A stretch of 59,201 bases of DNA from Aminicella lysinilytica (GTDB taxonomy: Bacteria; Bacillota; Clostridia; Peptostreptococcales; Anaerovoracaceae): assembly GCF_004362975.1 (NCBI RefSeq), contig NZ_SNXO01000012.1:1-59201 (forward strand), read 5' to 3'. The notes under the pieces are model-generated. The model was given only the letters and a program-made list of their open reading frames with translations. It searched no databases and was not told where the DNA came from. The translations under genes were made by a program, and so were the position numbers. Positions 51,481 through 59,201 of the stretch are shown in pieces (positions within the stretch are counted from its first letter, which is position 1; each line of letters opens with the position of its first letter).

Positions 51481-52764
51481 ATGGACATAAATCGAAAGAC
51501 TGCGTATAAGGTGTTACTGAGAATGGAACAGACTGAGGCTTATTCAAATATAGAGTTGAATGCTCAGTTGAAACAGGAACAACCCGATTCCCCGGGGTTT
51601 GTCAGGGAGTTGGTTTATGGTGTTACGGAGAGAAGACTGTATTTGGATTTCTTTCTGGCACAACTGGTATCCAGAGGATTGAAAAAACTGAAAGCTCAGC
51701 CTCTGACCATACTAAGGATGGGCCTTTACCAGATAATGTTCATGGATTCCGTTCCTGACTATGCAGCTGTCGATGAGTCTGTACAATTGGCCAGGCGTTA
51801 CTGTTTCGGGCAGGCTGGGCTTGTTAATGGGGTACTTCGTAATTATCAGAGAAATAAAGACACCCTTAAAAAGCCAAAGAGCGTTAAAAATGTGGTGAAG
51901 AGATTATCTTATGAGTATTCCTTCGCTCCCTGCATAACCAAAATGTGGCTTGATCAATACGGTCTGGATAGGACTAGGGAAATCATGGAGGCTTCCAACG
52001 AGACTCCACCGGTCATGATAAGAGTCAATCCTTTGAAGACCGATGCGGACACATTGATAGCCAGATTAGAAGAAAATGAAATACAGGCAGTCAGATCTGA
52101 AGATACAGAGAGAATCCTCATTTGTAAAGGCAAGAACATACTTGATACTATGGAGTATCACCAGGGATTGTTTTCGGTACAGGATGAGGCATCGGTACTG
52201 GCAATAGAGGCTTTCAAACCTCAACCGGAGGATCTGATAATTGATGTCTGTGCTGCACCGGGAGGCAAGGCTATGGCATGTGCTGAGATAATGAATAATA
52301 CAGGGAAGATAATCGCCTTTGATTTGTATGATAAGAAAATAAAACATATGCAGGAAGAAGCCTACAGGCTGGGCGTTACTAATATAGAAGCATCAGTTCA
52401 CGATGCAACTAAGCTGAAAAAAGAACTTGTCGGCCAAGCTGACAGAGTAATATGTGATGTGCCTTGTTCAGGACTTGGCGTAGTACGCCGAAAGCCTGAA
52501 ATCAAATATAAGAAATTGACCAACGATGGAAAAGACCTGGCCAAATTGCAGTTGTCTATATTGGAGACTGCCGCTAAGTATGTTAAAGAAGGCGGACAAC
52601 TCATGTATAGCACATGTACTATAAACGCCAATGAAAACACGGGGGTCATAAGCGCATTCCTGGGCAAGCACAGTAATTTTAATTTAGGAAGAAACCGGCA
52701 GCTGTTACCTAATTCTGATGGAACAGATGGTTTTTACTATTGTAAAATGAAAAAACGATACTAG
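51481..52764 (+). CDS. rsmB: 16S rRNA (cytosine-967-C5)-methyltransferase RsmB
   Basis: 427 aa. An N-terminal NusB-like RNA-binding domain (1-135) precedes the Rossmann methyltransferase, with DVCAAPGGKAMACAE (SAM motif I, about 253), DVPCSGLGVVRRKPE (motif IV, catalytic Cys) and YSTCTINANEN (motif VI Cys). AGGAGG is immediately upstream. Confidence 0.95.
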   Translation: MDINRKTAYKVLLRMEQTEAYSNIELNAQLKQEQPDSPGFVRELVYGVTERRLYLDFFLAQLVSRGLKKLKAQPLTILRMGLYQIMFMDSVPDYAAVDESVQLARRYCFGQAGLVNGVLRNYQRNKDTLKKPKSVKNVVKRLSYEYSFAPCITKMWLDQYGLDRTREIMEASNETPPVMIRVNPLKTDADTLIARLEENEIQAVRSEDTERILICKGKNILDTMEYHQGLFSVQDEASVLAIEAFKPQPEDLIIDVCAAPGGKAMACAEIMNNTGKIIAFDLYDKKIKHMQEEAYRLGVTNIEASVHDATKLKKELVGQADRVICDVPCSGLGVVRRKPEIKYKKLTNDGKDLAKLQLSILETAAKYVKEGGQLMYSTCTINANENTGVISAFLGKHSNFNLGRNRQLLPNSDGTDGFYYCKMKKRY

Positions 52765-52786
52765 CTGAAAGGAGTATCTTTATAGT

Positions 52787-53533
52787 ATGGAAATCGGGTT
52801 CAAGACTGACAAAGGCAAGATGCGGAGCAATAATGAAGATGCATGTTTTGTAATGCAGAAAGACAGAGTATTCATTATAGCTGATGGTGTCGGAGGCAAC
52901 AAATCAGGTGAAATAGCAAGCAGAACGGCTGTTAAGGGTATAGTTGAGTACATTGAGAATAATCCCCTGGATGGCATAAGTTCTCCTAAGAAGATACAGG
53001 AGTATTTCAATGAATGTATCAAAAAGATCAACTTCACTGTGCTTGAGAGCTCTCAGAGATTTGAAGAAAATCGAGGAATGGCTACGACTATAGTTGTAGC
53101 TTACATTGTTAAGAATAAGATGTATGTTATGAATGTAGGCGACAGCAGAGCATACATATTCAGGAAACATAAGCTGAGACAGATAACCGAGGATCACACC
53201 TACGTAAATAGTTTGGTGAAGGCCGGCGTTATCACAGAAGAAGAAGCTGAATATCATGAAAACAAGAACATGATAACCAGAGCTATAGGCGCGGACTATA
53301 AGGTGGATGCTGACTTTTTCGTAACATCCATTAAAAAGAACGATATAATACTTATGTGCACTGATGGCCTCTATGGTGAGGTCAACCAGCAGGATCTGGT
53401 CCTGAAACTGGCAGAAGGAAAACCTATGAGCGATACTTGTTATGACTTGATAGAAATGGCGAATATACACGGCGGTAATGACAACATTACTGTGATCTGT
53501 TTGAAGATAACGGAGGACGAAATAGATGAGTAA
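52787..53533 (+). CDS. prpC: PP2C-type serine/threonine phosphatase
   Basis: 248 aa. RSNNEDACFV, ADGVGGNKSGEIAS, GMATTIV, VGDSRAYIFR, and a GNDNITVI ending are the PP2C metal-site motifs. It reverses PrkC phosphorylation and overlaps that gene by 8 bases. The AAGGAG-to-ATG distance is long (about 12 bases). Confidence 0.96.
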   Translation: MEIGFKTDKGKMRSNNEDACFVMQKDRVFIIADGVGGNKSGEIASRTAVKGIVEYIENNPLDGISSPKKIQEYFNECIKKINFTVLESSQRFEENRGMATTIVVAYIVKNKMYVMNVGDSRAYIFRKHKLRQITEDHTYVNSLVKAGVITEEEAEYHENKNMITRAIGADYKVDADFFVTSIKKNDIILMCTDGLYGEVNQQDLVLKLAEGKPMSDTCYDLIEMANIHGGNDNITVICLKITEDEIDE

Positions 53534-55238
53534 ATTGTTAGTAGGCAGGTATGAACTGGTAGAAAAAATTGGCGAAGGCGGAATGGCTGTCGTCTATAAA
53601 TCCAGGGACAGATTGCTGAACAGGTATGTAGCAATCAAAATACTGCGCCCTGAGTTTACTAAGGACGCTCAGTTTGTAGATAGCTTCAAGAAGGAATCAC
53701 AGGCGGCTGCGGGTCTGCAGCATCCTAATATTATCAGTGTCTATGATGTTGGAAGAGAAGGTAATATCCACTTCATTGTTATGGAACTGATAAATGGAAA
53801 GCCTCTTAGTGATGTGATCAAAGAACAGGCACCTATGGATTACAAGAGGAGCATCGAGATCACCAAACAGGTAGCGGCAGCCCTGAGTGTGGCCCATAAG
53901 AATAACATAATTCACAGGGACATAAAGCCTCATAATATAATGATAACCGAGGACGGAATGGCTAAACTTGGTGATTTCGGTATTGCTAAGGCCGTAAGCG
54001 ATTCCACTTTGACGGAGACCAGTAAAATAATCGGTTCCGTACATTATTTCTCACCGGAACAGGCAAGAGGCGCTTATGTCGATGAACGCTCGGATCTGTA
54101 TTCTCTGGGTATTGTTTTGTACGAAATGCTGACAGGCCAGGTGCCTTTCGATGGTGACAACCCTGTCCAGGTAGCGCTGATGCACATTAACGATGATGTC
54201 ACTCCGCCTTCCAAGCTGGTGCCGGGTATACCGCCGGCTTTGGAAAAACTGGTAATGAAAGCTACAGACAAATTCCAGTCTAACAGATATAAGAGTGCTG
54301 ATGAAATGCTTGAGGATCTTGATAACATAGAGTTCGTTACCAAGATGGTGGGAGATTCGGTGTTTGCTGCTGATGATGTCAGAGATTTTCAGGAATCCAA
54401 CAGACGTAAGCAGACTGAGGCGCCTGTCTCTAAGGCAGTTGAAGAAACAGTTGAGAAGAAGGGAAAGAAAAAGAACAAGAAACCGCTGATAATAGTGTTG
54501 GCTGTTCTTATTGCTTTGGCTGCGCTCTTCGGAATATTATATGCTTCAGGGATCATTGGCGGTGGTTTCACTTTCGGAAAAGTAACTGTTCCGGATGTGA
54601 GCGATATGTCATATTCTGAAGCTAAGGCCACACTTGAAAATGAAGGCCTTAAGGCTGTGAAGGGTGATACGGTTACCAGTGATTCCATAGAAAAAGGCAA
54701 GGTGGCCGGGCAGGATCCTGCAGCTAATTCCAAGGTCTCTAAGGGAACTACTGTCACATTGAATCTGAGTTCAGGTAAATCTACAGGCCAGATACCTAAT
54801 CTGGTAGGAAAACCTTACGATCAGGATGATATATCATCCTATGTAAAGAGTATGGGCTTCGTACTTGGCAGCGTAGAGTATGCCAAGAGTGATAAATATG
54901 ACAAGGGATATATTATAAGTCAGACTCCTTCAGCCGGCTCAGAGCAGGATAAGGATACAAGCATAGATATAGTAGTCTGCAACGGTAAGAAGACTACTAA
55001 AGCTACGGTTCCATCATTGACGGGATTGACTGTAGACGAAGCCAAGAGCAAGATAGCTGCTCAGAATTTCGTAGTTGGAAGTGTCACTTACGAAGAGAGT
55101 TCGGTATATGGCGAGGGCTATGTAATGTGGCAGCAGTACGATGCAGGCACATCCTTGAAAGTGGGATCTTCAATCAGTATCAAGGTAAGTAAGGGTACTC
55201 CTTCAACAAGCGATGATGACAGTACTGATTCGAATTGA
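53526..55238 (+). CDS. prkC: PASTA-domain Ser/Thr kinase
   Basis: 570 aa. Kinase domain (about 9-275) with glycine loop GEGGMAVVYK, Lys in AIKIL, HRDIKPHN catalytic loop, DFGIAK and SPEQARG. A single membrane helix (about 317-338) separates it from three extracellular PASTA repeats (about 353-560), fewer than the 4-5 seen in many relatives. Senses muropeptides/lipid II and regulates growth and cell-wall processes. The Ser/Thr/Asp-rich C-terminus follows the last PASTA. Confidence 0.96.
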   Translation: MSKLLVGRYELVEKIGEGGMAVVYKSRDRLLNRYVAIKILRPEFTKDAQFVDSFKKESQAAAGLQHPNIISVYDVGREGNIHFIVMELINGKPLSDVIKEQAPMDYKRSIEITKQVAAALSVAHKNNIIHRDIKPHNIMITEDGMAKLGDFGIAKAVSDSTLTETSKIIGSVHYFSPEQARGAYVDERSDLYSLGIVLYEMLTGQVPFDGDNPVQVALMHINDDVTPPSKLVPGIPPALEKLVMKATDKFQSNRYKSADEMLEDLDNIEFVTKMVGDSVFAADDVRDFQESNRRKQTEAPVSKAVEETVEKKGKKKNKKPLIIVLAVLIALAALFGILYASGIIGGGFTFGKVTVPDVSDMSYSEAKATLENEGLKAVKGDTVTSDSIEKGKVAGQDPAANSKVSKGTTVTLNLSSGKSTGQIPNLVGKPYDQDDISSYVKSMGFVLGSVEYAKSDKYDKGYIISQTPSAGSEQDKDTSIDIVVCNGKKTTKATVPSLTGLTVDEAKSKIAAQNFVVGSVTYEESSVYGEGYVMWQQYDAGTSLKVGSSISIKVSKGTPSTSDDDSTDSN

Positions 55239-55250
55239 TCAGGTAGTGAA

Positions 55251-56120
55251 ATGAAGGGATTGATAGTAAAGGGAATAGGCGGTTTCTATTATGTGAAAAC
55301 CGATTCCGGTATAGTCCAGACCAGGGGCCGTGGAGTTTTGAAGAAGAATAACGCGACACTTATGGTCGGAGATAATGTTGAGTTTGAAATGCTAGATGAC
55401 GGCGATGGCGTAATCGACAGGGTAGAAAAGCGTAAGAACGCCTTCGACAGACCGCCGATAGCCAACATAGATACCTTTGTGATAGTATTTGCGGCTACAA
55501 AACCCAAACCCAATTTTGACGTAGTGGACAAATTTCTGATCATGGCGGAAAGTCAGGATCTGGAGGCTATACTTTGCATGAACAAGTGCGACCTGGCAGA
55601 TGAAAAGACACAGAGGGAAATCATAAGCCGATACAGCGGAGCATACAGAGTGTTTGCGGTCAGCGGCAAGACAGGAAAGGGCATAGACAGCCTGCTTAGA
55701 GCCATAGAGGGCAAAAGGGCTGCCTTGGCAGGGCCGTCTGGCGTTGGAAAGTCTACGATCACCAATATGATAATTCCCGAGGCGGCTATGGAGATCGGCA
55801 GCGTCAGCCAGAAGACTTCCAGAGGAAAGCATACGACCAGGCATGTGGAGATATTTCAGCTGCCAATGGGCGGTATGATATATGATACGCCGGGTTTCAC
55901 ATCATTTGATATTTCAGGTGTGGAAGCAGATGAACTGGATATGTATTATCCGGAGATAGAAGCCCTGAGAGATGGTTGCAGATTCGATGACTGCAGACAT
56001 ATGAAAGAGCCGGACTGCGCGGTTATCAAGGCCGTTGCTGATGGCACTCTTAACAGGGACAGATATCAGTCATATGTAAATAATTATGAAGAACTGCGCA
56101 ATGGCAGGAGGAGGAAATAA
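55251..56120 (+). CDS. rsgA: Ribosome small-subunit GTPase RsgA
   Basis: 289 aa. N-terminal OB domain (1-65), circularly permuted G domain with NKCD (G4, about residue 110), GPSGVGKST (G1, about 162) and DTPGF (G3), then the C-terminal zinc motif C-x4-C-x-H-x6-C (CRFDDCRHMKEPDC). It is a late 30S maturation factor. It overlaps rpe by one base. Confidence 0.96.
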   Translation: MKGLIVKGIGGFYYVKTDSGIVQTRGRGVLKKNNATLMVGDNVEFEMLDDGDGVIDRVEKRKNAFDRPPIANIDTFVIVFAATKPKPNFDVVDKFLIMAESQDLEAILCMNKCDLADEKTQREIISRYSGAYRVFAVSGKTGKGIDSLLRAIEGKRAALAGPSGVGKSTITNMIIPEAAMEIGSVSQKTSRGKHTTRHVEIFQLPMGGMIYDTPGFTSFDISGVEADELDMYYPEIEALRDGCRFDDCRHMKEPDCAVIKAVADGTLNRDRYQSYVNNYEELRNGRRRK

Positions 56121-56770
56121 TGGCTAAACTAGCGCCGTCGATTTTATCCGCGGATTTTTCAAAACTTGGAGAAGAGGTAACAAGGGTCAGCAATGCCGGC
56201 GCCGATTACCTGCACATAGATGTAATGGATGGACATTTCGTACCGAATATAAGCTTCGGAGCGGGAGTCATGAAGAGCCTGGACTGTTATGATAGCGCTC
56301 CTTATGATGTTCATCTGATGATAGAAGATCCAGATAAGTATATTCAGGACTTCGTTACGGAGAAGACGGAATTCATTACAGTTCATCAGGAAGCTTGCAT
56401 TCATCTTGACAGGACAATTGATCATATCAAGTCCTATGGAGTTGGAGCAGGAGTGTCTCTGAATCCGGCTACGCCTGTTTCGACATTGGAAAATATACTT
56501 AGCAAGGTTGATCTGGTGCTGATAATGTCGGTAAATCCGGGATTCGGAGGACAGTCATTCATTGAGGAGACCCTTACTAAGGTAAAGAAACTTGTTGATA
56601 TAAGAGAAAAAATGAGTTACAATTGGGTTATTGAAATTGACGGCGGAGTCAATCTGAAAAATGCTAAAACAATTGCAGATGCAGGCGTAGATATACTGGT
56701 TGCCGGTTCCGCAGTCTTTGGAGCTAATGACGTAGAAGGATGTGTTAAAGAGTTCAAGGCGATTATATAA
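56120..56770 (+). CDS. rpe: Ribulose-phosphate 3-epimerase
   Basis: 216 aa TIM barrel. SILSADFSKLGEE, HIDVMDGHFVPNISFG, DVHLMI, MSVNPGFGGQ, and EIDGGV are the metal-site and phosphate-binding motifs. Works in the pentose phosphate pathway. It is at the end of the rsgA operon; GGAGGAGG precedes it. Confidence 0.97.
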   Translation: MAKLAPSILSADFSKLGEEVTRVSNAGADYLHIDVMDGHFVPNISFGAGVMKSLDCYDSAPYDVHLMIEDPDKYIQDFVTEKTEFITVHQEACIHLDRTIDHIKSYGVGAGVSLNPATPVSTLENILSKVDLVLIMSVNPGFGGQSFIEETLTKVKKLVDIREKMSYNWVIEIDGGVNLKNAKTIADAGVDILVAGSAVFGANDVEGCVKEFKAII

Positions 56771-56793
56771 CATGAGTCATTTGGAGGTGGCAT

Positions 56794-58644
56794 ATGAAGA
56801 TTACCAACAAATGTGATACAGGGTTTAAGTGGAGAGAGAGCATGGTTATTGTAGCTATATTAACCATGTTTTTCGTTATTTCAATTGGATTGTCCGGATC
56901 AGATGTTCGGGCTGACGCTGCTACTGCCACCACATCAAGTGACGGCATCATTGTAGTGTATAAGGACGGTACCAGCGTAAGTAAGATCAAGAAGCAGCTT
57001 ACTGCTAATGATTCGACTACTGATGAAATATCCAAGGTAGACAGCAATACCCGCTACGCAGTAGCTGATGTGCCTGATGATCAGACAATTAAGGAGACGA
57101 TCCAAGATTATGAAAAGAGTTCTATAGTTCAATACGCCCAGCCTAATTATCTGTATAAAGCCTATTCAAATGATACTTATTACAGTGATCTATGGCATTT
57201 ATCTAAAATAGGGGCAACTACGGCTGCCACATATTACAGCAGTCTGTCTACAACCAAAAGCAAGGTCAAGGTGGCGGTTCTGGACACTGGTGCAAATATT
57301 TCTCATGTTGATCTGCAGTCTTGCCTTGATAAGAGCTTATCGGTGGATATAACCAGCAGCGAGACCGGAAATTACAGCGCTTTGACAAGGGATGTAGATG
57401 ACCACGGCACACACGTTACAGGAATTATCGCCGCAACGGCGAATAACAGTATAGGTGTCGCCGGCGTAGGCACAACTATTACTAACAACAATCTGGATGT
57501 ATTTGTGGAAAATGTTTTCACATATTATAAGGAGGATCGCCGAGAGGGTATAGAAGCGGGATATTACGCTGATACAGATGATATAATCAAGGGAATCAAT
57601 TATGCAATCAGCAATAATGCTCAGGTAATCAATATGAGTCTGGGATATTGGGAATATGCAGGAACTTCCTGTGATCCGCTGTTGGCAACAGCTCTTGATA
57701 ACTGTGAAAGCAACGGTATCACTGTAGTATGTGCTGCCGGAAATGATGGAGAAGACCCAAACTACGCAACACTACCAAATTATCCGGCAGATTATTCTAC
57801 CTGCATATCTGTGACAGCGACCACATCAGACAATAGACATGCAAGCTACAGTAATTACAATAAATACAAGGATATTGCAGCCCCTGGTGGAAATGAGCCC
57901 CTAGAAAACGAAATATACAGTACAGGTGCGGATGGGAATTACGAGTATATGTACGGAACATCAATGGCTGCTCCTGTAGTTACAGGCGTTGTTGCGGCCA
58001 TGTACTCTGTGAACCCTGATATAACCCCATCCCAGGTGCGTTCCATATTGTACGGGACGGCAACGGATCTTGGCGATACAGGTCGTGATAATTATTTCGG
58101 CTATGGACTGGTGAACGCTTATAAGGCTACTGCTGTGGCTGAGGAAGGCAATACCGTATTCTTCAACAGCAACGGCGGTTCCACGCCGAGCTTCGCCTAC
58201 GCGACAGCTACATCGGAAGGTACCGTTGGTGAATTCCCTGTAACCAAGCGGTCAGGGTATATTCTGTCCGGCTGGTACACGAAGGCCAGCGGGGGCACCA
58301 AGGCAACAAAGAATACTACAGTAGGCACGAGTCTTACACTTTATGCTCACTGGACGAAGGTGACTGTGGCTAAGGAGTCTATCAAGTCAATCAAGTCCAG
58401 CAGTCGCAAGGTTTATACTGTCGCCAAGACTGTTTCCGGCGCAAAAGGATATCAGCTGAAATATTCCAGAAGTAAATCCTTCAGCAGCAGTAAGTATCTG
58501 ACAAAGGCCTCGACTAAAATCACCACAGGGAAACTTACCAAGAATAAGTACTATTACGTTAAGGTAAGAGCTTATAAATTAGATTCTAAGGGTTCCAAAG
58601 TCTATGGAGCCTGGAGCACATATAAAATGATAAAGATCAAATAG
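56794..58644 (+). CDS. Secreted S8 (subtilisin-like) serine protease with InlB-type repeat
   Basis: 616 aa. A signal peptide (hydrophobic core about 18-36, ending near VRADA) is followed by a propeptide-like segment (about 50-115). The S8 domain follows, with catalytic Asp in VAVLDTGA, His in DDHGTHVTG and Ser in YGTSMAAPV, and Asn in AAGNDG. Residues about 450-525 form an InlB B-repeat (FFNSNGG … SGWYTKASGGTK … LYAHW), and the last about 90 residues are a fibronectin-like module. It probably processes proteins at the cell surface. It follows rpe after 23 bases, with TTTGGAGG. Confidence 0.9.
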   Translation: MKITNKCDTGFKWRESMVIVAILTMFFVISIGLSGSDVRADAATATTSSDGIIVVYKDGTSVSKIKKQLTANDSTTDEISKVDSNTRYAVADVPDDQTIKETIQDYEKSSIVQYAQPNYLYKAYSNDTYYSDLWHLSKIGATTAATYYSSLSTTKSKVKVAVLDTGANISHVDLQSCLDKSLSVDITSSETGNYSALTRDVDDHGTHVTGIIAATANNSIGVAGVGTTITNNNLDVFVENVFTYYKEDRREGIEAGYYADTDDIIKGINYAISNNAQVINMSLGYWEYAGTSCDPLLATALDNCESNGITVVCAAGNDGEDPNYATLPNYPADYSTCISVTATTSDNRHASYSNYNKYKDIAAPGGNEPLENEIYSTGADGNYEYMYGTSMAAPVVTGVVAAMYSVNPDITPSQVRSILYGTATDLGDTGRDNYFGYGLVNAYKATAVAEEGNTVFFNSNGGSTPSFAYATATSEGTVGEFPVTKRSGYILSGWYTKASGGTKATKNTTVGTSLTLYAHWTKVTVAKESIKSIKSSSRKVYTVAKTVSGAKGYQLKYSRSKSFSSSKYLTKASTKITTGKLTKNKYYYVKVRAYKLDSKGSKVYGAWSTYKMIKIK

Positions 58645-58677
58645 AGCAGACCTCTCATATATTAAAGGCCACCGCAT

Positions 58678-59201
58678 TGTAGTGAGAGGGGGGTGCGGAC
58701 AAAAACCTGGACTCTATTAGGGTTCCGAAAGGAGCTATAAAATGTATTCAAAGGAGCAGCGTGAAACCGCTTTGAACCTCTATCATAGGTGTGGTTCTGT
58801 AACAAAAACCGTATGCGTATTAGGATATCCTTGCAGAGAATGTCTTCATGCATGGATAAGAATGGAGCACAAGCCCAGATCCCCAAGGAAGCAGCTTGAA
58901 ATCATCAACACAAATGATCATCCAAGAAATCCTTCTGCAAAAGTGAAACAGGAGGCACTTTATCGTTGCTTTGAGCTTGGAGAAAGTGTAAAATCAGTAT
59001 CAGAGGAAATAGGATATACCAGAGCCAGTATATATATCTGGCGAAAGAAATATCTAAGTGGAGGTGCTGCATCTTTGGTAAATAAAAAGAATATAATAGT
59101 TAAGGACCTGCCCGAAAATATTACGGGCAGTGAAACAGAGGATATCGAAAAACTGCGTAGGCAGATGTTGGATCTGCAACTCGAGGTCGACATTCTTAAG
59201 G
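58678..59201 (+). mobile_element. Left end of an IS3-family insertion sequence (runs out of the window)
   Basis: The likely left terminus TGTAGTGAGAGGGGGGTGCG begins at 58678, 34 bases after the protease stop. The transposase OrfA starts at 58742. The right end is not present, so the exact left boundary and any target duplication cannot be checked. Confidence 0.6.
58742..59201 (+). CDS. IS3-family transposase OrfA, 3' end outside window
   Basis: 153 residues, open to the end of the window. Two helix-turn-helix segments are seen: one at about 5-40 and a clearer one at about 80-103 (SVKSVSEEIGYTRASIYIWRKKY). The last part (KLRRQMLDLQLEVDIL) is the start of a leucine-zipper-like helix typical of IS3 OrfA. 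GAAAGGAGC precedes the ATG. Two codons (TGT, TGC) near the start give several Cys residues in an unusual first domain. Confidence 0.85.
   Translation, partial: MYSKEQRETALNLYHRCGSVTKTVCVLGYPCRECLHAWIRMEHKPRSPRKQLEIINTNDHPRNPSAKVKQEALYRCFELGESVKSVSEEIGYTRASIYIWRKKYLSGGAASLVNKKNIIVKDLPENITGSETEDIEKLRRQMLDLQLEVDILK

Overview
This window looks like chromosome from an anaerobic, moderately low-GC Gram-positive of the class Clostridia. The evidence is CodY with HslVU, an IspH–ribosomal-S1-like fusion, an FMN-riboswitch rib operon, a secretin-less Tad pilus locus, a PASTA kinase next to RsgA, and strong sigma-A promoters. A relative of Anaerovoracaceae/Mogibacterium-type Eubacteriales is my guess, not something proved here. 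Coding density is high and genes run in long co-oriented operons. The window is bracketed by two unrelated insertion sequences: an IS30-type 3' end on the left and an IS3-type 5' end on the right.

Layout. (1) 1-3934: an IS30-type element has cut off the start of an amino-acid/polyamine antiporter gene. It is followed by a putrescine-carbamoyltransferase-like enzyme and agmatine deiminase, a remnant agmatine catabolism operon. (2) 3935-4515: a compact intergenic region with an unlisted small hydrophobic peptide gene and a convergent short RNA (a likely type I toxin-antitoxin), then a structured repeat and terminator. (3) 4516-8622: divergent trpS and an acyl-CoA-synthetase-like/iron alcohol dehydrogenase pair. 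A second copy of the structured repeat fills 8622-8907 exactly from stop codon to stop codon. (4) 8907-12592: ribD-ribE-ribBA-ribH on the minus strand behind an FMN riboswitch with two tandem terminator hairpins. (5) 12640-19674: a Tad/Flp-type pilus operon (CpaE-like, CpaF, TadB, TadC, a 46-aa pilin, TadE/TadG-like pseudopilins, a Cys-rich TadE-like protein and a short last gene). (6) 19680-28455: minus-strand block with a zinc-ribbon peptide, RNase R, IspH-S1 fusion, two TrkH channels and TrkA. (7) 28544-39788: MBL hydrolase, HAD phosphatase, then yraN-comM-dprA-topA-hslV-hslU-codY-hflX-yigZ. (8) 39820-41474: a 15-gene tRNA array with its own promoter and terminator. (9) 41504-46149: thymidine kinase, a secreted SH3/glucosaminidase cell-wall enzyme, a radical-SAM protein and QueH. 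(10) 46186-56770: asnA, then priA-def-fmt, then a zinc peptidase with rsmB-stp-prkC-rsgA-rpe (translation, protein maturation and cell-wall-sensing kinase signalling). (11) 56794-59201: a secreted S8 protease and the left end of an IS3-family element.

The best candidates for something undescribed are: the type I toxin-antitoxin-like locus at 4000-4290; the gene-tail module seen after trpS, the alcohol dehydrogenase and ribH (4311-4515 and 8622-8907), whose stems show compensatory changes; and the unusual features of the Tad locus (an ATPase with a ruined P-loop, an extracytoplasmic insertion in TadC, and a TadE-like protein with a duplicated Cys/His motif). Coordinates were counted by hand. 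Promoters and terminators are sequence-motif calls without experimental support.
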